This document shows positions 52,886 to 62,641 of a DNA stretch of 64,000 bases, piece by piece; the first letter of the stretch is position 1, and the number at the start of each line of letters is the position of its first letter. The notes under the pieces are model-generated. The model was not told where the DNA came from. It did not search any database and saw only the letters and a list, made by a program, of their open reading frames with translations. Origin of the DNA: Sporosarcina sp. Te-1 (GTDB taxonomy: Bacteria; Bacillota; Bacilli; Bacillales_A; Planococcaceae); NCBI RefSeq assembly GCF_017498505.1, contig NZ_CP071798.1, positions 3,707,501-3,771,500 of the forward strand. Direction: 5' to 3'. Made by a program: the position numbers and the translations under genes.

Positions 52886-54634
52886 TTACTCCGCCACTTG
52901 TGCCACCCAATGGCCTGCTGTCACTTCCACTAATTTTGAATTTCTCACATGGTAACGGTCCGTACTCACACGATCTTCTTCGCGCCATCTTTGCTTGTTT
53001 GCTTCAACCCGTGGATCGGGGATGGGGATAGCGGAAAGCAAGGATTTGGTATAAGGATGCAACGGATTGTTATACAGTTCTTCGCTTTCCGCAAGCTCGA
53101 CAATTTTTCCTGCGTACATGACAGCCACCCGGTCGCTGATATGCTTTACCATGGACAAGTCATGTGCAATGAATAGATAGGACAGGCCGAGTCGGTATTG
53201 AAGGTCTTCTAACAGTTCGACGATCTGCGTTTGGATGGAAACGTCGAGTGCAGACAACGGTTCATCACAGACAATGAAATCGGGTTCGACTGCTAATGCG
53301 CGCGCGATTCCGATTCGCTGTCGTTGGCCGCCCGAGAATTCATGGGGATACCGCATGGCATGTGACGGCTCCAGACCGACCAATTCCAGAAGTTCTTCCA
53401 CCCTCTCGCGGCGTTCCGTTTTTGACTTGCTTAACTTATGAATATCAAGTGCCTGGCCGATGATATCTGCTACTTTGAAACGGGGATTCAAGGACGAATA
53501 CGGATCTTGAAAAATTATCTGCATGTGGCGGCGCATCATTTTCATCTCTTTTAGAGTCAATCGATCCACTGCGATTCCTTGGTATAAGATCTCTCCCGCT
53601 GACGGTTCACTGAGCCGTAAAATAGAACGGCCGGTCGTTGATTTGCCGGAACCGGATTCGCCGACAAGTCCCAGCGTTTCGCCCGGAAGAATGTGAAAGC
53701 TAATATCATCCACCGCTTTTGTTAAAACACCATTGCCGTTTTCGAAGTGTTTGCTTAACGAATTGACCTGAAGAAGTGGCATCGTCGAATCGACTCCCGT
53801 CTTTACGTGGGGAGGCCGTTTTGGTTTCTTCTTTTTATCGAGGCGAGGTAATGCGTTTAGCAGTTTTTTCGTGTAGGCATGCTGTGGGTTTTCAAATATG
53901 TCGATCGTTTTTCCCGACTCAACAATTTTGCCTTCTTTCATGACTACCACTCGGTCGCACATCCCTGCCACAACACCTAAGTCGTGGGTGATGAGAATAA
54001 TGGATGTATCCAACTGTTTTTTCATGTCTTTCATTAATTCTAGTATTTGAGCCTGAATCGTGACATCCAGGGCTGTTGTCGGTTCATCCGCAATTAATAG
54101 GGAGGGTTTGCATGCCAAAGCAATTGCAATCATGACTCGCTGGCGCATGCCGCCCGAAAATTCATGTGGATATTGATGATACCGCGTTTCACTGTTTTTA
54201 ATGCCAACACGTGATAATAGTTTTATCGCTTCTTGCTTTGCTTCTCCCTTCGAAATTCCCGCATGCTTGATCAGACTCTCGGATATCTGCTTGCCGATTC
54301 GAATGGTCGGATTTAAAGATGTCATTGGATCCTGAAAGATCATTCCAATTTCTTTTCCTCGTATGGCTTCCATCTCTTTTTCTGTTTTCAATGATAGATC
54401 CTGCCCCTGAAATTCAATGATGCCTCTCTTTAGATAGGAAGGGGGCGAAGGGAGAAGTCTCATGATAGAACGTGCGGTAACACTTTTTCCGCTTCCTGAT
54501 TCACCTACTATGCCTAAGACCTCTCCCTTCTTTAACTCAAAACTAACTCCGCGAACTGCTTCGAATTCCTCATTTCTAGTTGTGAATGAAACGCATAGAT
54601 CATTTACTCGCAACAGTATATCTGACAATCCCAA
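52886..54634 (-). CDS. Fused oligopeptide/dipeptide ABC transporter ATPase (DppD-DppF type)
   Basis: The protein has 582 residues with two complete ATPase domains in one chain. The first has Walker [14 protein letters not shown] (~42), signature FSGGMRQR and Walker [13 protein letters not shown]. The second has [13 protein letters not shown] (~322), FSGGQRQR and [12 protein letters not shown]. Each ends with the Pro-rich oligopeptide-transporter tail ([27 protein letters not shown]). Most bacteria encode these as two genes; fused forms (GsiA/YejF type) are known. It energises the permeases encoded divergently at 54744 and 56179. The two transcripts start from overlapping promoters. Confidence 0.92.
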   Translation of the reverse strand: MGLSDILLRVNDLCVSFTTRNEEFEAVRGVSFELKKGEVLGIVGESGSGKSVTARSIMRLLPSPPSYLKRGIIEFQGQDLSLKTEKEMEAIRGKEIGMIFQDPMTSLNPTIRIGKQISESLIKHAGISKGEAKQEAIKLLSRVGIKNSETRYHQYPHEFSGGMRQRVMIAIALACKPSLLIADEPTTALDVTIQAQILELMKDMKKQLDTSIILITHDLGVVAGMCDRVVVMKEGKIVESGKTIDIFENPQHAYTKKLLNALPRLDKKKKPKRPPHVKTGVDSTMPLLQVNSLSKHFENGNGVLTKAVDDISFHILPGETLGLVGESGSGKSTTGRSILRLSEPSAGEILYQGIAVDRLTLKEMKMMRRHMQIIFQDPYSSLNPRFKVADIIGQALDIHKLSKSKTERRERVEELLELVGLEPSHAMRYPHEFSGGQRQRIGIARALAVEPDFIVCDEPLSALDVSIQTQIVELLEDLQYRLGLSYLFIAHDLSMVKHISDRVAVMYAGKIVELAESEELYNNPLHPYTKSLLSAIPIPDPRVEANKQRWREEDRVSTDRYHVRNSKLVEVTAGHWVAQVAE

Positions 54635-54666
54635 GACCTCCTGCCTTTCGTAATCAAAAAACTAGT

Positions 54667-54695
54667 TTGACAACTAATTCATGTTTGAATATAGT
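54667..54695 (+). promoter_or_regulatory. Sigma-A promoter of the permease/binding-protein operon
   Basis: TTGACA (54667-54672), a 17-bp spacer and TATAGT (54690-54695), about 50 bases before the first permease start. Confidence 0.85.
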
Positions 54696-54721
54696 ATAGT
54701 ATACCGATAGGAATTATACAA
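54693..54721 (-). promoter_or_regulatory. Divergent promoter of the fused ATPase gene
   Basis: On the minus strand TTGTAT (54721-54716), a 17-bp spacer and TATACT (54698-54693). Its -10 shares three bases with the -10 of the plus-strand promoter. Confidence 0.65.
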
Positions 54722-54743
54722 TATCGTGTAAGGAGGGATTTCG

Positions 54744-56165
54744 GTGAAAGTGGGATTGTCTAGTAAGCTTCAACAGACTTATCGGGACTCCCATGGCAAG
54801 ACTATGTATCGCTTCTTGATTTACTTGGCAGGTTTGCCTCTTCATCTTGTTCTTTTTGTCATTTATGTTTTGAAGAAAAAAGACAATACATACGAAGTGA
54901 CATTGACAAAAGTGAAGCAGGAGTTGATGGAAGAGGGGAGAAAGGAAAGCTATTTGGCGGAGTATATAGATCAGTTGAGGAGGAAAGCCGCGTTCTTCCA
55001 CGAACAGTCGACTCCCGAGAAGATTCATAGACAGGCAGAGGAACTGTCCGCTGAACGGTTTGAAAGAGAAGCCGTACAGATAACGGATGAACGTCTTGCG
55101 CGTCAAGGATTGCGGAGAGAAACGTATACCGATTACGTTTATTCCCTTCTAGGAAAGCCGGCATTCTTGGTTATTTCCCTACTGCCCGGTCTTATCATGT
55201 ATGCCTTGCTGTTTTTGCTTAGCAATCCGTTTTTGAAATATAGTATGGAACGGCTTGTCCAAAGTGTATTTGTCATTGTGGGAGTAGGGGTTCTCGTGTT
55301 TAGCATCCTTTACATATCTCCCTTTGATCCTGCATCCAACATACTTGGTGAATCAGCTACAAAGGAACAAATTTCAGCATTTAATCGGATCCATGGATTG
55401 GATTTGCCGTATTGGCAACAGTTATGGAATGCATTGAAAGGAATTGCGACTTTTGATCTTGGGACTTCTTTTACGGGAAGCGAGGATGTGGCATCCAGCA
55501 TTGCGAATAAGTTTCCGATTACGATTACGATCGCGATCTTCTCTGTGCTGATGGCGATCATTATCGCCATTCCGGTCGGTATTTTATCTGCGATGCGGCC
55601 CAATACGCTTTTAGATATGACATTTATGCTGATTGCATTGATCGGGTTATCAATTCCGAACTTTTGGCAAGGTTTGATCTTCATTTTAGGCTTTTCAATC
55701 AAGCTGAATTGGCTGCCTGCCACCTACAGCCCTGGCAATGCCTTGTCGATCATTATGCCGGTCGTTGTCTTAGGGACAGGGCTGACCGCCTCGATTGCAA
55801 GGATGATGAGATCCTCTTTGCTGGAAATCATCCATGAGGATTATATGATCACAGCGAAGGCCAAGGGGCTGACGAAAAGACAAATGCTTTGGAAGCATGC
55901 TGTTGGAAATGCCTTAATTCCCGTCGTTACAGTGATCGGTCTGTTATTTGGCGGGATGTTAGGCGGCGCAGCTGTGACTGAGAAGGTTTTCAATATTAAA
56001 GGGATCGGCAGTTATATCGTCGATAAGCAGTTTATTCCAGATATACCGGCAATTATGGGCGGTGTCGTCTACATCGCCATTACAATCTCACTAGTAAACT
56101 TGTTCATAGACATCATGTACGCATTCCTAGATCCGCGAATCCGTTCAAAAATGAAACAATCATAA
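54744..56165 (+). CDS. Oligopeptide-type ABC permease (OppB/DppB) with extended N-terminus
   Basis: The protein has 473 residues, about 150 more than usual. GTG 54744 follows AGGAGGGAT. The extra N-terminus has one hydrophobic helix (~22-43), a charged, coiled-coil-like region (~50-135) and a second hydrophobic segment before the normal permease starts near RLVQSVFVIVGVGVLVFSILYISPFDP. The C-terminal core is canonical: GLDLPYWQQL, FDLGTSF, and the EAA-type loop MMRSSLLEIIHEDYMITAKAKGL that contacts the ATPase. It is the first gene of a three-gene run with the second permease (13 bp) and the binding protein. Confidence 0.88.
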   Translation: MKVGLSSKLQQTYRDSHGKTMYRFLIYLAGLPLHLVLFVIYVLKKKDNTYEVTLTKVKQELMEEGRKESYLAEYIDQLRRKAAFFHEQSTPEKIHRQAEELSAERFEREAVQITDERLARQGLRRETYTDYVYSLLGKPAFLVISLLPGLIMYALLFLLSNPFLKYSMERLVQSVFVIVGVGVLVFSILYISPFDPASNILGESATKEQISAFNRIHGLDLPYWQQLWNALKGIATFDLGTSFTGSEDVASSIANKFPITITIAIFSVLMAIIIAIPVGILSAMRPNTLLDMTFMLIALIGLSIPNFWQGLIFILGFSIKLNWLPATYSPGNALSIIMPVVVLGTGLTASIARMMRSSLLEIIHEDYMITAKAKGLTKRQMLWKHAVGNALIPVVTVIGLLFGGMLGGAAVTEKVFNIKGIGSYIVDKQFIPDIPAIMGGVVYIAITISLVNLFIDIMYAFLDPRIRSKMKQS

Positions 56166-56178
56166 AGCAGGTGGAAAG

Positions 56179-57675
56179 ATGAAGGAGAATCGGATCAACC
56201 GACAGTTATTGATGTTGTCAAAGGAATATCCACAAGCGAATTTCACATGGATTCTTACCTTACTGATTTCACTGGTGTTTCTATTGAACAGCTTCTCGTT
56301 CAAGACAGGTGAAATCAAACCGTATGTATTCGCCTTGTTTGGCACTTATTTGATCACAGCTTTATTGCAGTTATTCATCGCTTGGAAAATAAAAAGAGAT
56401 TACCTGCTTCACGGGGACATCCAGAAAGGAACCCGGAGACTCGGCTATATCCAATTGTTGAGTTTAGTAACAGGCAATGTGTTTACTGCCGCCTTTGCGC
56501 TTCATTTAATAAGTGAGCGTAAGACACCGGAGTACACATTTGCTGTTTATATGGTGCTTACTCAACTGTTTGTCATAGCAATCTCCGCGTTCAACCTATT
56601 CAAACCGTACGTTGCCGACTCATTTCCTATGGCGATGCTCGTTTTGCTGATCGTTTTGGCGTTTCAAGTGGCTGTTTTCGTTATCGTGGCGAAAACAATG
56701 CGAGAAAGCCAATTACCTAAATGGATCGAGCTCTTTGCCATTCTTACTGCGCTGACAGCCATCACGGGCAATCTCTTCGCACTGCTGCTGGGAGGCAGTT
56801 TATTGTTGAAAGCAAGGAGTACAGATAGTTCGCGCATTGCGAAGTGGGATTCGATATGGGAAAAAATTACCCGCAATACGATGGCCGTGTTCGGGATGTT
56901 CTTCATTATTCTCATGCTGACAATCTCAGTCGTCAGTCGATTTACATTTGATTACGACCTTGCCGTAGAGAATGATTACGGCAACATTTTACAACCACCG
57001 AGCCTGGTCTATCCGTTCGGCACGGATAATTTTGGCCGCGATGTATTTTCAAGGATCATTTTTGGGGCGAGAATCTCCTTGCTCGTTGGATTTGCGTCCA
57101 CGGTTATTCCGGCTGTCATCGGCGGCTGCTTGGGCGGCATTGCCGGCTATTACAGCAATCGAACCGATAATTGGATCATGCGGCTGCTCGATGTGCTCTA
57201 TGCCATTCCGGGAATTTTGCTCGCTATTGCGATCATTGCTGCATTTGGAGCGAATACCGTGAACTTGATCATCGCGCTCAGTCTTGGCTCCATACCGACG
57301 TATGCACGGACTATGCGGGCGAATGTTCTGATGGTATCCAATTATGATTTTGTTGATTCGGCACGGGCTCTGGGGGCATCAGATTTCTCCATTATTTTTA
57401 AGCAGATTATACCGAATTCATTAGCGCCCATGATCGTAAAGGCAACGCTTACGATTGGCGGGGCGGTCATTGCCACGAGCAGTCTGAGTTATTTAGGACT
57501 CGGCGTGGAACCTCATATTCCAGAATGGGGGAACATTTTACGGGTAGGGAGTACGTATTTGGAATCGAACTCCTATTTAGCGATTTTTCCAGGTCTCGCG
57601 ATTATTTTGCTCGTCCTTTCGTTCAACTTTTTAGGGGATGGATTACGGGATGCGCTAGACCCGCGTCTTGATTAA
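56179..57675 (+). CDS. Oligopeptide-type ABC permease (OppC/DppC) with six extra N-terminal helices
   Basis: The protein has 498 residues, about 200 more than usual. Residues ~1-215 add about six predicted membrane helices not found in DppC/OppC. The canonical part begins near KITRNTMAVFGMFFIIL and contains YPFGTDNFGRDVFSRIIFGARISL and the ATPase-contact loop FVDSARALGASDFSIIFKQI, ending FLGDGLRDALDPRLD. Both permeases carry N-terminal additions, so this is a distinct subfamily rather than a random fusion. What the additions do is unknown. The binding protein starts 21 bp later. Confidence 0.88.
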   Translation: MKENRINRQLLMLSKEYPQANFTWILTLLISLVFLLNSFSFKTGEIKPYVFALFGTYLITALLQLFIAWKIKRDYLLHGDIQKGTRRLGYIQLLSLVTGNVFTAAFALHLISERKTPEYTFAVYMVLTQLFVIAISAFNLFKPYVADSFPMAMLVLLIVLAFQVAVFVIVAKTMRESQLPKWIELFAILTALTAITGNLFALLLGGSLLLKARSTDSSRIAKWDSIWEKITRNTMAVFGMFFIILMLTISVVSRFTFDYDLAVENDYGNILQPPSLVYPFGTDNFGRDVFSRIIFGARISLLVGFASTVIPAVIGGCLGGIAGYYSNRTDNWIMRLLDVLYAIPGILLAIAIIAAFGANTVNLIIALSLGSIPTYARTMRANVLMVSNYDFVDSARALGASDFSIIFKQIIPNSLAPMIVKATLTIGGAVIATSSLSYLGLGVEPHIPEWGNILRVGSTYLESNSYLAIFPGLAIILLVLSFNFLGDGLRDALDPRLD

Positions 57676-57696
57676 ATGAAACAGAGGAGGATTTAC

Positions 57697-59511
57697 ATGG
57701 GAAAAAAATTATTGGCGCTAACACTCGCTCTTGTAGTCGTATTGGCAGGCTGCGTGAAAACGAAGACAGATGTTTCAAAAGAAGCTGAGACTGACAGCAA
57801 AGGCAATGGCCCAAGCGAAAAAGTACAGATCGAATTGCTTGGAACAAGTAGCGGCGAAGAAGACATGAATATTGTGAGGGACCAACTGATCAAAAACGGT
57901 TTTGATGTCAAATTAAATATCCAGCCGGATTATGGCAGCTTTAAAGCACAGCGGGATGCCGGGAATTTTGATATCGCCCTTTCCAGCTGGACGACAGTCA
58001 CCGGGAATCCGGATTATGCTGTTCGTTCTCTATTTAAGTCAGATGGAGACAATAGCAATATTCAAGATGATGAAGTGGATAAGTTGATTGAAAAGGCCAG
58101 CACCGAAACGCCTGATGAATATAAAGGGACGTATAAAGAGCTTGAACAGCACATCGTTGGTGAGAAGGCATACATTGCACCGCTCTATATTTCCTATAAA
58201 GCGCAAGGAGTCAATAAGGATATATTGAACCCAGATACGGTACGATTAGCAAAATCGCGGGCGATCGCATGGGAGACGATCGACTTCAACGACGCTTCAA
58301 AGCGCACGACTGATCCGTTAATTACGCAACAAGCGATTGGATCATTGACTTCACTCGATCCGATTAAGGGGAATGACGGCTCCATCAACACATTGAACAC
58401 AAATATGTATGTGCGACTAGTGAACTTGACGGATGATGATCAAGTCGTTTCTGACGGATCTCTTTCTTATAACTATGCGATTGCAGATGGGAATTCAGAC
58501 TACTATTTCCTTCTTCGGGACGACATCAATTTCGCAAAAGTAGAAAATGGGAAAGCAGTAGATACTGGCGAGCGTGTCGGTGCGGAGGATGCAGTATTTT
58601 CATTAAACCGGGCAAAAGACAAAGATTCGGTTCCGGATCATCGTACCTACAGCTTGCATGAAAGCATGGATAATGTGGAAATTGTGACAGACCTATCCGT
58701 ACTCGAAAATGCAAAGCAATCAGGCGGTGAGAGTTCCATCCGGGAAGCATTGGAGCAAGGGCTTGAAGCGAAAATCGGGGAATTAGTGGAAGACAAAACA
58801 AAAGCGGATAACAGCTCGGGCAAATACCAAGTTATCAAAGTGACGACAAAAGAGCCGTTCCCGCAGGTGCTGAATTATTTGGCGCATCAGTCTGCCGGCA
58901 TCGTTTCAAAAAAACAAGTGGAAAGCATCAACACGTATGATGTAGCGTCATTCAATCCTGATAAAGACATCGCGTATGGCGATCAACGGACCGTAACGGA
59001 AGGGGCAACGTACAACAATCATCTGTACGCAAGCGGCCCTTACATTCTCGTTACGAAAAACGATTACCAAGCCGAGTTTGCAAAAAATCCAGCGTATCGC
59101 GTGGGAAGTGAATTTGAGCCGAATATCGAACGGGTGACAGTCCGTTTCATTGAAGACTCAGACAGTGCATTATCCGCGTTGCGTAATGGCGAGATTCATC
59201 TCTTTAACGGGGTGCCAGAAACAAAATATGATTTAGTGGAGAACGATGAAAAGTTAGTCTTGCAAAAGAACGACAGCAATGCGGTCGCTTATCTTTTATT
59301 CAATAATGATTCGGACCGGGCCGTTGCAAAGAGTGAAAACTTGCGGAAGGCGGTTCTCTATTCAATCAATCAAGAGGAATTCTTGAATTTCTATCAAGGG
59401 AATAAGAAAAAAGCGTATTCGACTGTTAGCCCGCTAGTTGATACAGGCAATGAATTAACGGCAGATGCAACGAAAGTAAAAGAATGGTTAACGAGTTATC
59501 GAGCTGAATAA
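57697..59511 (+). CDS. Substrate-binding lipoprotein, apparently circularly permuted SBP_bac_5
   Basis: The protein has 604 residues from ATG 57697 (GAGGAGG at 57684-57690). The lipobox is VLAGC (Cys19). Residues ~43-197 correspond to the segment that normally ends DppA/OppA proteins: IQPDYGSFKAQRDAGNFDIA, then DDEVDKLIEKAS and YIAPLYISYKAQGV. After a short linker, residues ~206-604 correspond to the normal N-terminal and middle part: IGSLTSLDPIKGNDGS, FLLRDDINFAKV, GAEDAVFSLNRAK, GPYILV, ALRNGEIHLFNGVP, ENLRKAVLYSINQEEFL. It stops after DATKVKEWLTSYRAE, which matches the DPEKAKALLKEAG helix where ordinary proteins would continue into the first segment here. So the two parts are swapped without loss. 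It should bind peptides or similar ligands for the extended permeases. Confidence 0.88.
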   Translation: MGKKLLALTLALVVVLAGCVKTKTDVSKEAETDSKGNGPSEKVQIELLGTSSGEEDMNIVRDQLIKNGFDVKLNIQPDYGSFKAQRDAGNFDIALSSWTTVTGNPDYAVRSLFKSDGDNSNIQDDEVDKLIEKASTETPDEYKGTYKELEQHIVGEKAYIAPLYISYKAQGVNKDILNPDTVRLAKSRAIAWETIDFNDASKRTTDPLITQQAIGSLTSLDPIKGNDGSINTLNTNMYVRLVNLTDDDQVVSDGSLSYNYAIADGNSDYYFLLRDDINFAKVENGKAVDTGERVGAEDAVFSLNRAKDKDSVPDHRTYSLHESMDNVEIVTDLSVLENAKQSGGESSIREALEQGLEAKIGELVEDKTKADNSSGKYQVIKVTTKEPFPQVLNYLAHQSAGIVSKKQVESINTYDVASFNPDKDIAYGDQRTVTEGATYNNHLYASGPYILVTKNDYQAEFAKNPAYRVGSEFEPNIERVTVRFIEDSDSALSALRNGEIHLFNGVPETKYDLVENDEKLVLQKNDSNAVAYLLFNNDSDRAVAKSENLRKAVLYSINQEEFLNFYQGNKKKAYSTVSPLVDTGNELTADATKVKEWLTSYRAE

Positions 59512-59519
59512 AAATGGAA

Positions 59520-59557
59520 ACAGCGCCCCATTGTCCAGGTTGGCAATGGGGCGCTGT
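59520..59557. terminator. Bidirectional terminator between convergent operons
   Basis: ACAGCGCCCCATTG (59520-59533) pairs perfectly with CAATGGGGCGCTGT (59544-59557). Modest T-runs lie on both sides. Confidence 0.85.
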
Positions 59558-59566
59558 ATTTGTTTG

Positions 59567-60808
59567 TTATCGGATATCTTTCTCTACTTTACCATCCTTC
59601 ACAACAACCTGGATCACATCGTTATCCGCAAGAGAGTGGATATCATCCAGTGGATTGCCTTTGACGATGATCAGGTCAGCCAGTTTGCCGGCTTCCAATG
59701 TGCCGAGACGGTCTTCCCAGCCGAGACATTCTGCGGCAGTTTTAGTGGAAGCGACAATCGTTTCCATCGGGCTCATGCCTGCATCGGCCATTAAGCCGAG
59801 TTCACGTAGGTTGGTACCATGCTTCATAACGCCCGCATCTGTACCCATGGCAATTTTGACTCCTGCCTGATGTGCCTTTCTAAAGCTCTCAACATGGGCA
59901 TCAATGACTTCTCTTGATTTTTGTACAGCTGTTTCCGGCATGCCAGTTTCCTTGGCAGTTTCCAGAACGGCAACAGGAGCCAGCAGTGTCGGCACAAGAT
60001 AGGTTCCGTTTTCAAGCATCAGTTCAATTGCTTCGTCGTCAATGAAAATCCCGTGTTCAATCGAGTGAATGCCGGCGCGCACTGCGTTTTTGATTCCCTC
60101 AGCGCCTTGCGCATGGGCCATTACTTTTATCCCTTTACGGAATTTGCCTTCTTCGACGATGACCTTCAATTCCTCCAAAGAAAACTGGGTGAATTCAGGG
60201 TGATCGGTAGCACTCAACACGCCGCCCGTCGCATGGACTTTAATGACTTCAGCGCCGGCCCGCAGCATTTCACGTGTCTTCTTGCGTACTTCCTCGACCC
60301 CATCGCAAACCCCGCTTGGCATACCTGGATAATCGGATGGAAGCAGGTCGACCACATTTCCGGAAACCGTGTAGCCATCTCCATGCCCACCTGTGATCGT
60401 AAGCGCATTTATGCTCAATTGGAGACGAGGACCAGGGATCAATCCTTCTTCAATCGCCTTCTTCACGCCTAAATCTGTTCCAAGTGCATCCCGAACAGAA
60501 GTGATTCCGGCATGGAGCGTTGTCTTCAAGTATTGGGCTGCTTGGTAATACATGAACGAGAATGGCGTGGCAAGCCGCTCTGCGATCGGTGAATATTCAA
60601 GCATCATATGGACATGCGTGTCAATGAACCCCGGCAGAATCGTGCCTCCCTGTGCATCGATGACTGTCTCATCGCCTTTTGCCTGAAAGTCTTCTTCCTT
60701 CCCGATAAACTCGATTCGATTGTCTTCGATGACAACAATTTGTCCTTCCTTTGGTTCACTGCCTGTACCATCAATTAATAGACCATTTTTTACGATTGTT
60801 TTCACCAT
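59567..60808 (-). CDS. Amidohydrolase family protein (imidazolonepropionase/prolidase-like)
   Basis: The protein has 413 residues. Metal-dependent hydrolase signatures are complete: DTHVHMML (His65, His67), KVHATGG with the bridging Lys, MAHAQG, IEHGIF and GTDAGV with the catalytic Asp. The N- and C-terminal strands form the usual urease-type beta domain (LIDGTG, GKLADLIIVKGNPLDDI). Members hydrolyse cyclic amides or Xaa-Pro and other dipeptides; there is no signal peptide, so it acts in the cytosol. ATG 60808 follows GGAGGGG. It is co-transcribed with the permease at 60822 (13 bp), which likely imports or exports the substrate or product. A peptide substrate delivered by the nearby ABC importer is also possible. 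Confidence 0.87.
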   Translation of the reverse strand: MVKTIVKNGLLIDGTGSEPKEGQIVVIEDNRIEFIGKEEDFQAKGDETVIDAQGGTILPGFIDTHVHMMLEYSPIAERLATPFSFMYYQAAQYLKTTLHAGITSVRDALGTDLGVKKAIEEGLIPGPRLQLSINALTITGGHGDGYTVSGNVVDLLPSDYPGMPSGVCDGVEEVRKKTREMLRAGAEVIKVHATGGVLSATDHPEFTQFSLEELKVIVEEGKFRKGIKVMAHAQGAEGIKNAVRAGIHSIEHGIFIDDEAIELMLENGTYLVPTLLAPVAVLETAKETGMPETAVQKSREVIDAHVESFRKAHQAGVKIAMGTDAGVMKHGTNLRELGLMADAGMSPMETIVASTKTAAECLGWEDRLGTLEAGKLADLIIVKGNPLDDIHSLADNDVIQVVVKDGKVEKDIR

Positions 60809-60821
60809 GTAAACCCCTCCA

Positions 60822-61985
60822 TTATAATGTTTTCACTAAAATACCGGCGATGATGACGGAAGCGACTGTTACCGTTGTAAAGCCTCCAATCAGCATCGGG
60901 GCGAGTAATTCATTGAAAATCGCCTTTTCTTCCTTCTCATCTCTAGCAATGCTTCGGCTCACTTCTTCACATAAGATGTAATCGCCAGGGAAGCCGAACA
61001 GGGCAGTGAGTGCGACCGGCATTCCTTTGTATGGATTCCATCCGACGAGCTTGGACATGAGGAATCCGCCTAACGCAATGCCAAACGTACCGATCAACAG
61101 AATTAGAACAACACTTGGCAAGTTGTGCCAGACATCTTTCGGCGTTACGCCTGCCATCGTGCCAATTACGACAAAAATGATAGCGATCATCGTAATGGTG
61201 AAGGAATTCGCTTTCTCCAGCGACTTTGATTCAAATAGGCCGAGTTTTAAACCGATAACACCGATTGCTAGGCACCATAGGCTGTAATGGATTGGAGTTA
61301 CGGAACCTAGTGCAACGCCAATAGACGCGCCCACAAAAATGAAGAACAATTTCAAAGTTGCGCTAGATGCGAACGGACTGGTCTTTTTCTTCTGTTCAGC
61401 TTGTTCAAGTGGTTCGGAAACAATCGGACGATAGGTTCCCTGATCCATTTCTGTTTGAATCACTTTTGCGTATTTTCGCATGAACGTAGCTGCAAGTGGC
61501 ATGCCAAGCACGCCCTGGAAAGCGACAATCAGTGCGGGAATAATAACGAGACTCGATAAACCGATCTCTGTCAATTTATCCGTCGTAATTAATAGCGCGA
61601 TAATGCCTCCGCTGATCGGCCCCACTCCTGAGACGGCTGTTGGATAATCAAAAATCATCGGGATGATGAGCAAAATAAGAATTCCTGAAATAAGGACGCC
61701 TCCAAGCGAGATTAGGACGGCTTTGATTTGGCTTTTCAACAGTGAAAAGGGAATCATCGTCCCCATATGCAAAATCGCTGGGCCGATTAAGAGGGCACCT
61801 AGCGCCGGGAATTGCGCCTTATCCAACAAGTCCTTCGGAAAGATGCCGGACCAGGTTAGAAGAAGAAACCCTATCATTGCGGTCAACAGCATTGGAATAC
61901 GGGCTCTTGATACAATGGAAAGCCACTCGCCTAATGCAATTAAGGCAAAGATGAGAGTTGTGGCGATAACTGGATTTGATAACAT
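60822..61985 (-). CDS. Integral membrane transporter of unknown substrate
   Basis: The protein has 387 residues with ten to eleven membrane helices and a cytosolic loop (~180-205). Segments such as GVGPISGGIIALLI, FQGVLGMPLAATFMRKYAK and ALTALFGFPGDYILCEEVSRS are likely family signatures that I cannot assign with confidence. The start LIFALIALGEWLSIVSRARI shares the GEW motif with the DUF3100 protein at 41999. ATG 61985 has AGAGGAAGAAGG upstream. It leads the two-gene operon with the amidohydrolase and probably carries a small organic anion or peptide derivative. Confidence 0.75.
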   Translation of the reverse strand: MLSNPVIATTLIFALIALGEWLSIVSRARIPMLLTAMIGFLLLTWSGIFPKDLLDKAQFPALGALLIGPAILHMGTMIPFSLLKSQIKAVLISLGGVLISGILILLIIPMIFDYPTAVSGVGPISGGIIALLITTDKLTEIGLSSLVIIPALIVAFQGVLGMPLAATFMRKYAKVIQTEMDQGTYRPIVSEPLEQAEQKKKTSPFASSATLKLFFIFVGASIGVALGSVTPIHYSLWCLAIGVIGLKLGLFESKSLEKANSFTITMIAIIFVVIGTMAGVTPKDVWHNLPSVVLILLIGTFGIALGGFLMSKLVGWNPYKGMPVALTALFGFPGDYILCEEVSRSIARDEKEEKAIFNELLAPMLIGGFTTVTVASVIIAGILVKTL

Positions 61986-62336
61986 AGGTGTCTACCTTCT
62001 TCCTCTAAAGTAAGAGCGAGCGCTCCGTAATTAAATATGTTATACAATATATCACTGAAAAAAATGATTTGTAAATAGTTTTTAGGCAATTGGATAATTT
62101 TTATATTATGAAAACGCATACAATATTTAGCCTTTTATATAGTAGGTTTTTTATTAATGTATTGAGTTGACTTCCTGCGAATAGGTATTTTTGTGAGGGG
62201 AAGTATTCTTGTTTGGAGTCTGTAAGTGTTCAATCTACCTAATAAGGACTTACGAAGATAGAATGACGAATAACAAGCTCAACTTTCAAGGTAAAGGGGA
62301 AGAAATATATAAGTATATAAATAGAGAAGGTATAGT

Positions 62337-62423
62337 ATGACCAAAAAAAGAATCTTACTGGAAAATGAGCAAGAGGCTTTACTTGTAGCGATTGGCGAAT
62401 TGCTTGGAAGCCTGCCAGCGTGA
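62337..62423 (+). CDS. Possible 28-residue small protein
   Basis: ATG 62337 is preceded by GAGAAGG at 6 bases. The product MTKKRILLENEQEALLVAIG plus eight residues could form one amphipathic helix. No homology is recognised. The ribosome binding site is good, but coding status is unproven. Confidence 0.35.
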   Translation: MTKKRILLENEQEALLVAIGELLGSLPA

Positions 62424-62603
62424 GTTAATTGGGTTTATGTGCTAGGTATTTGGAGTAATGTTTTATTTCTCATTGTCTTGTATATCATATATATGCATTA
62501 TTGAAAAATAAAAGAAAGTCAAAACTGGATTTAGGGCATAGTTTACTTGCTTTAATCGGCGTCTTAAAATAAATCGTTGCTGTATCTCATAGGGGCAGAA
62601 CGA

Positions 62604-62641
62604 AAAAAGCGGGAGGCAACCAAATCGGCCTCTCCGCCTTT
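62604..62641 (-). terminator. Rho-independent terminator of the chemoreceptor gene
   Basis: GCGGGAGGC (62609-62617) pairs with GCCTCTCCGC (62628-62637) with one bulge. On the minus strand six Ts follow. Confidence 0.8.

Noticed and set aside
62458..62511. 17-codon hydrophobic peptide frame (MFYFSLSCISYICIIEK)
   Set aside because: GGAG lies only two bases before the ATG. The region is AT-rich and such frames arise by chance, so it was not annotated as a gene.
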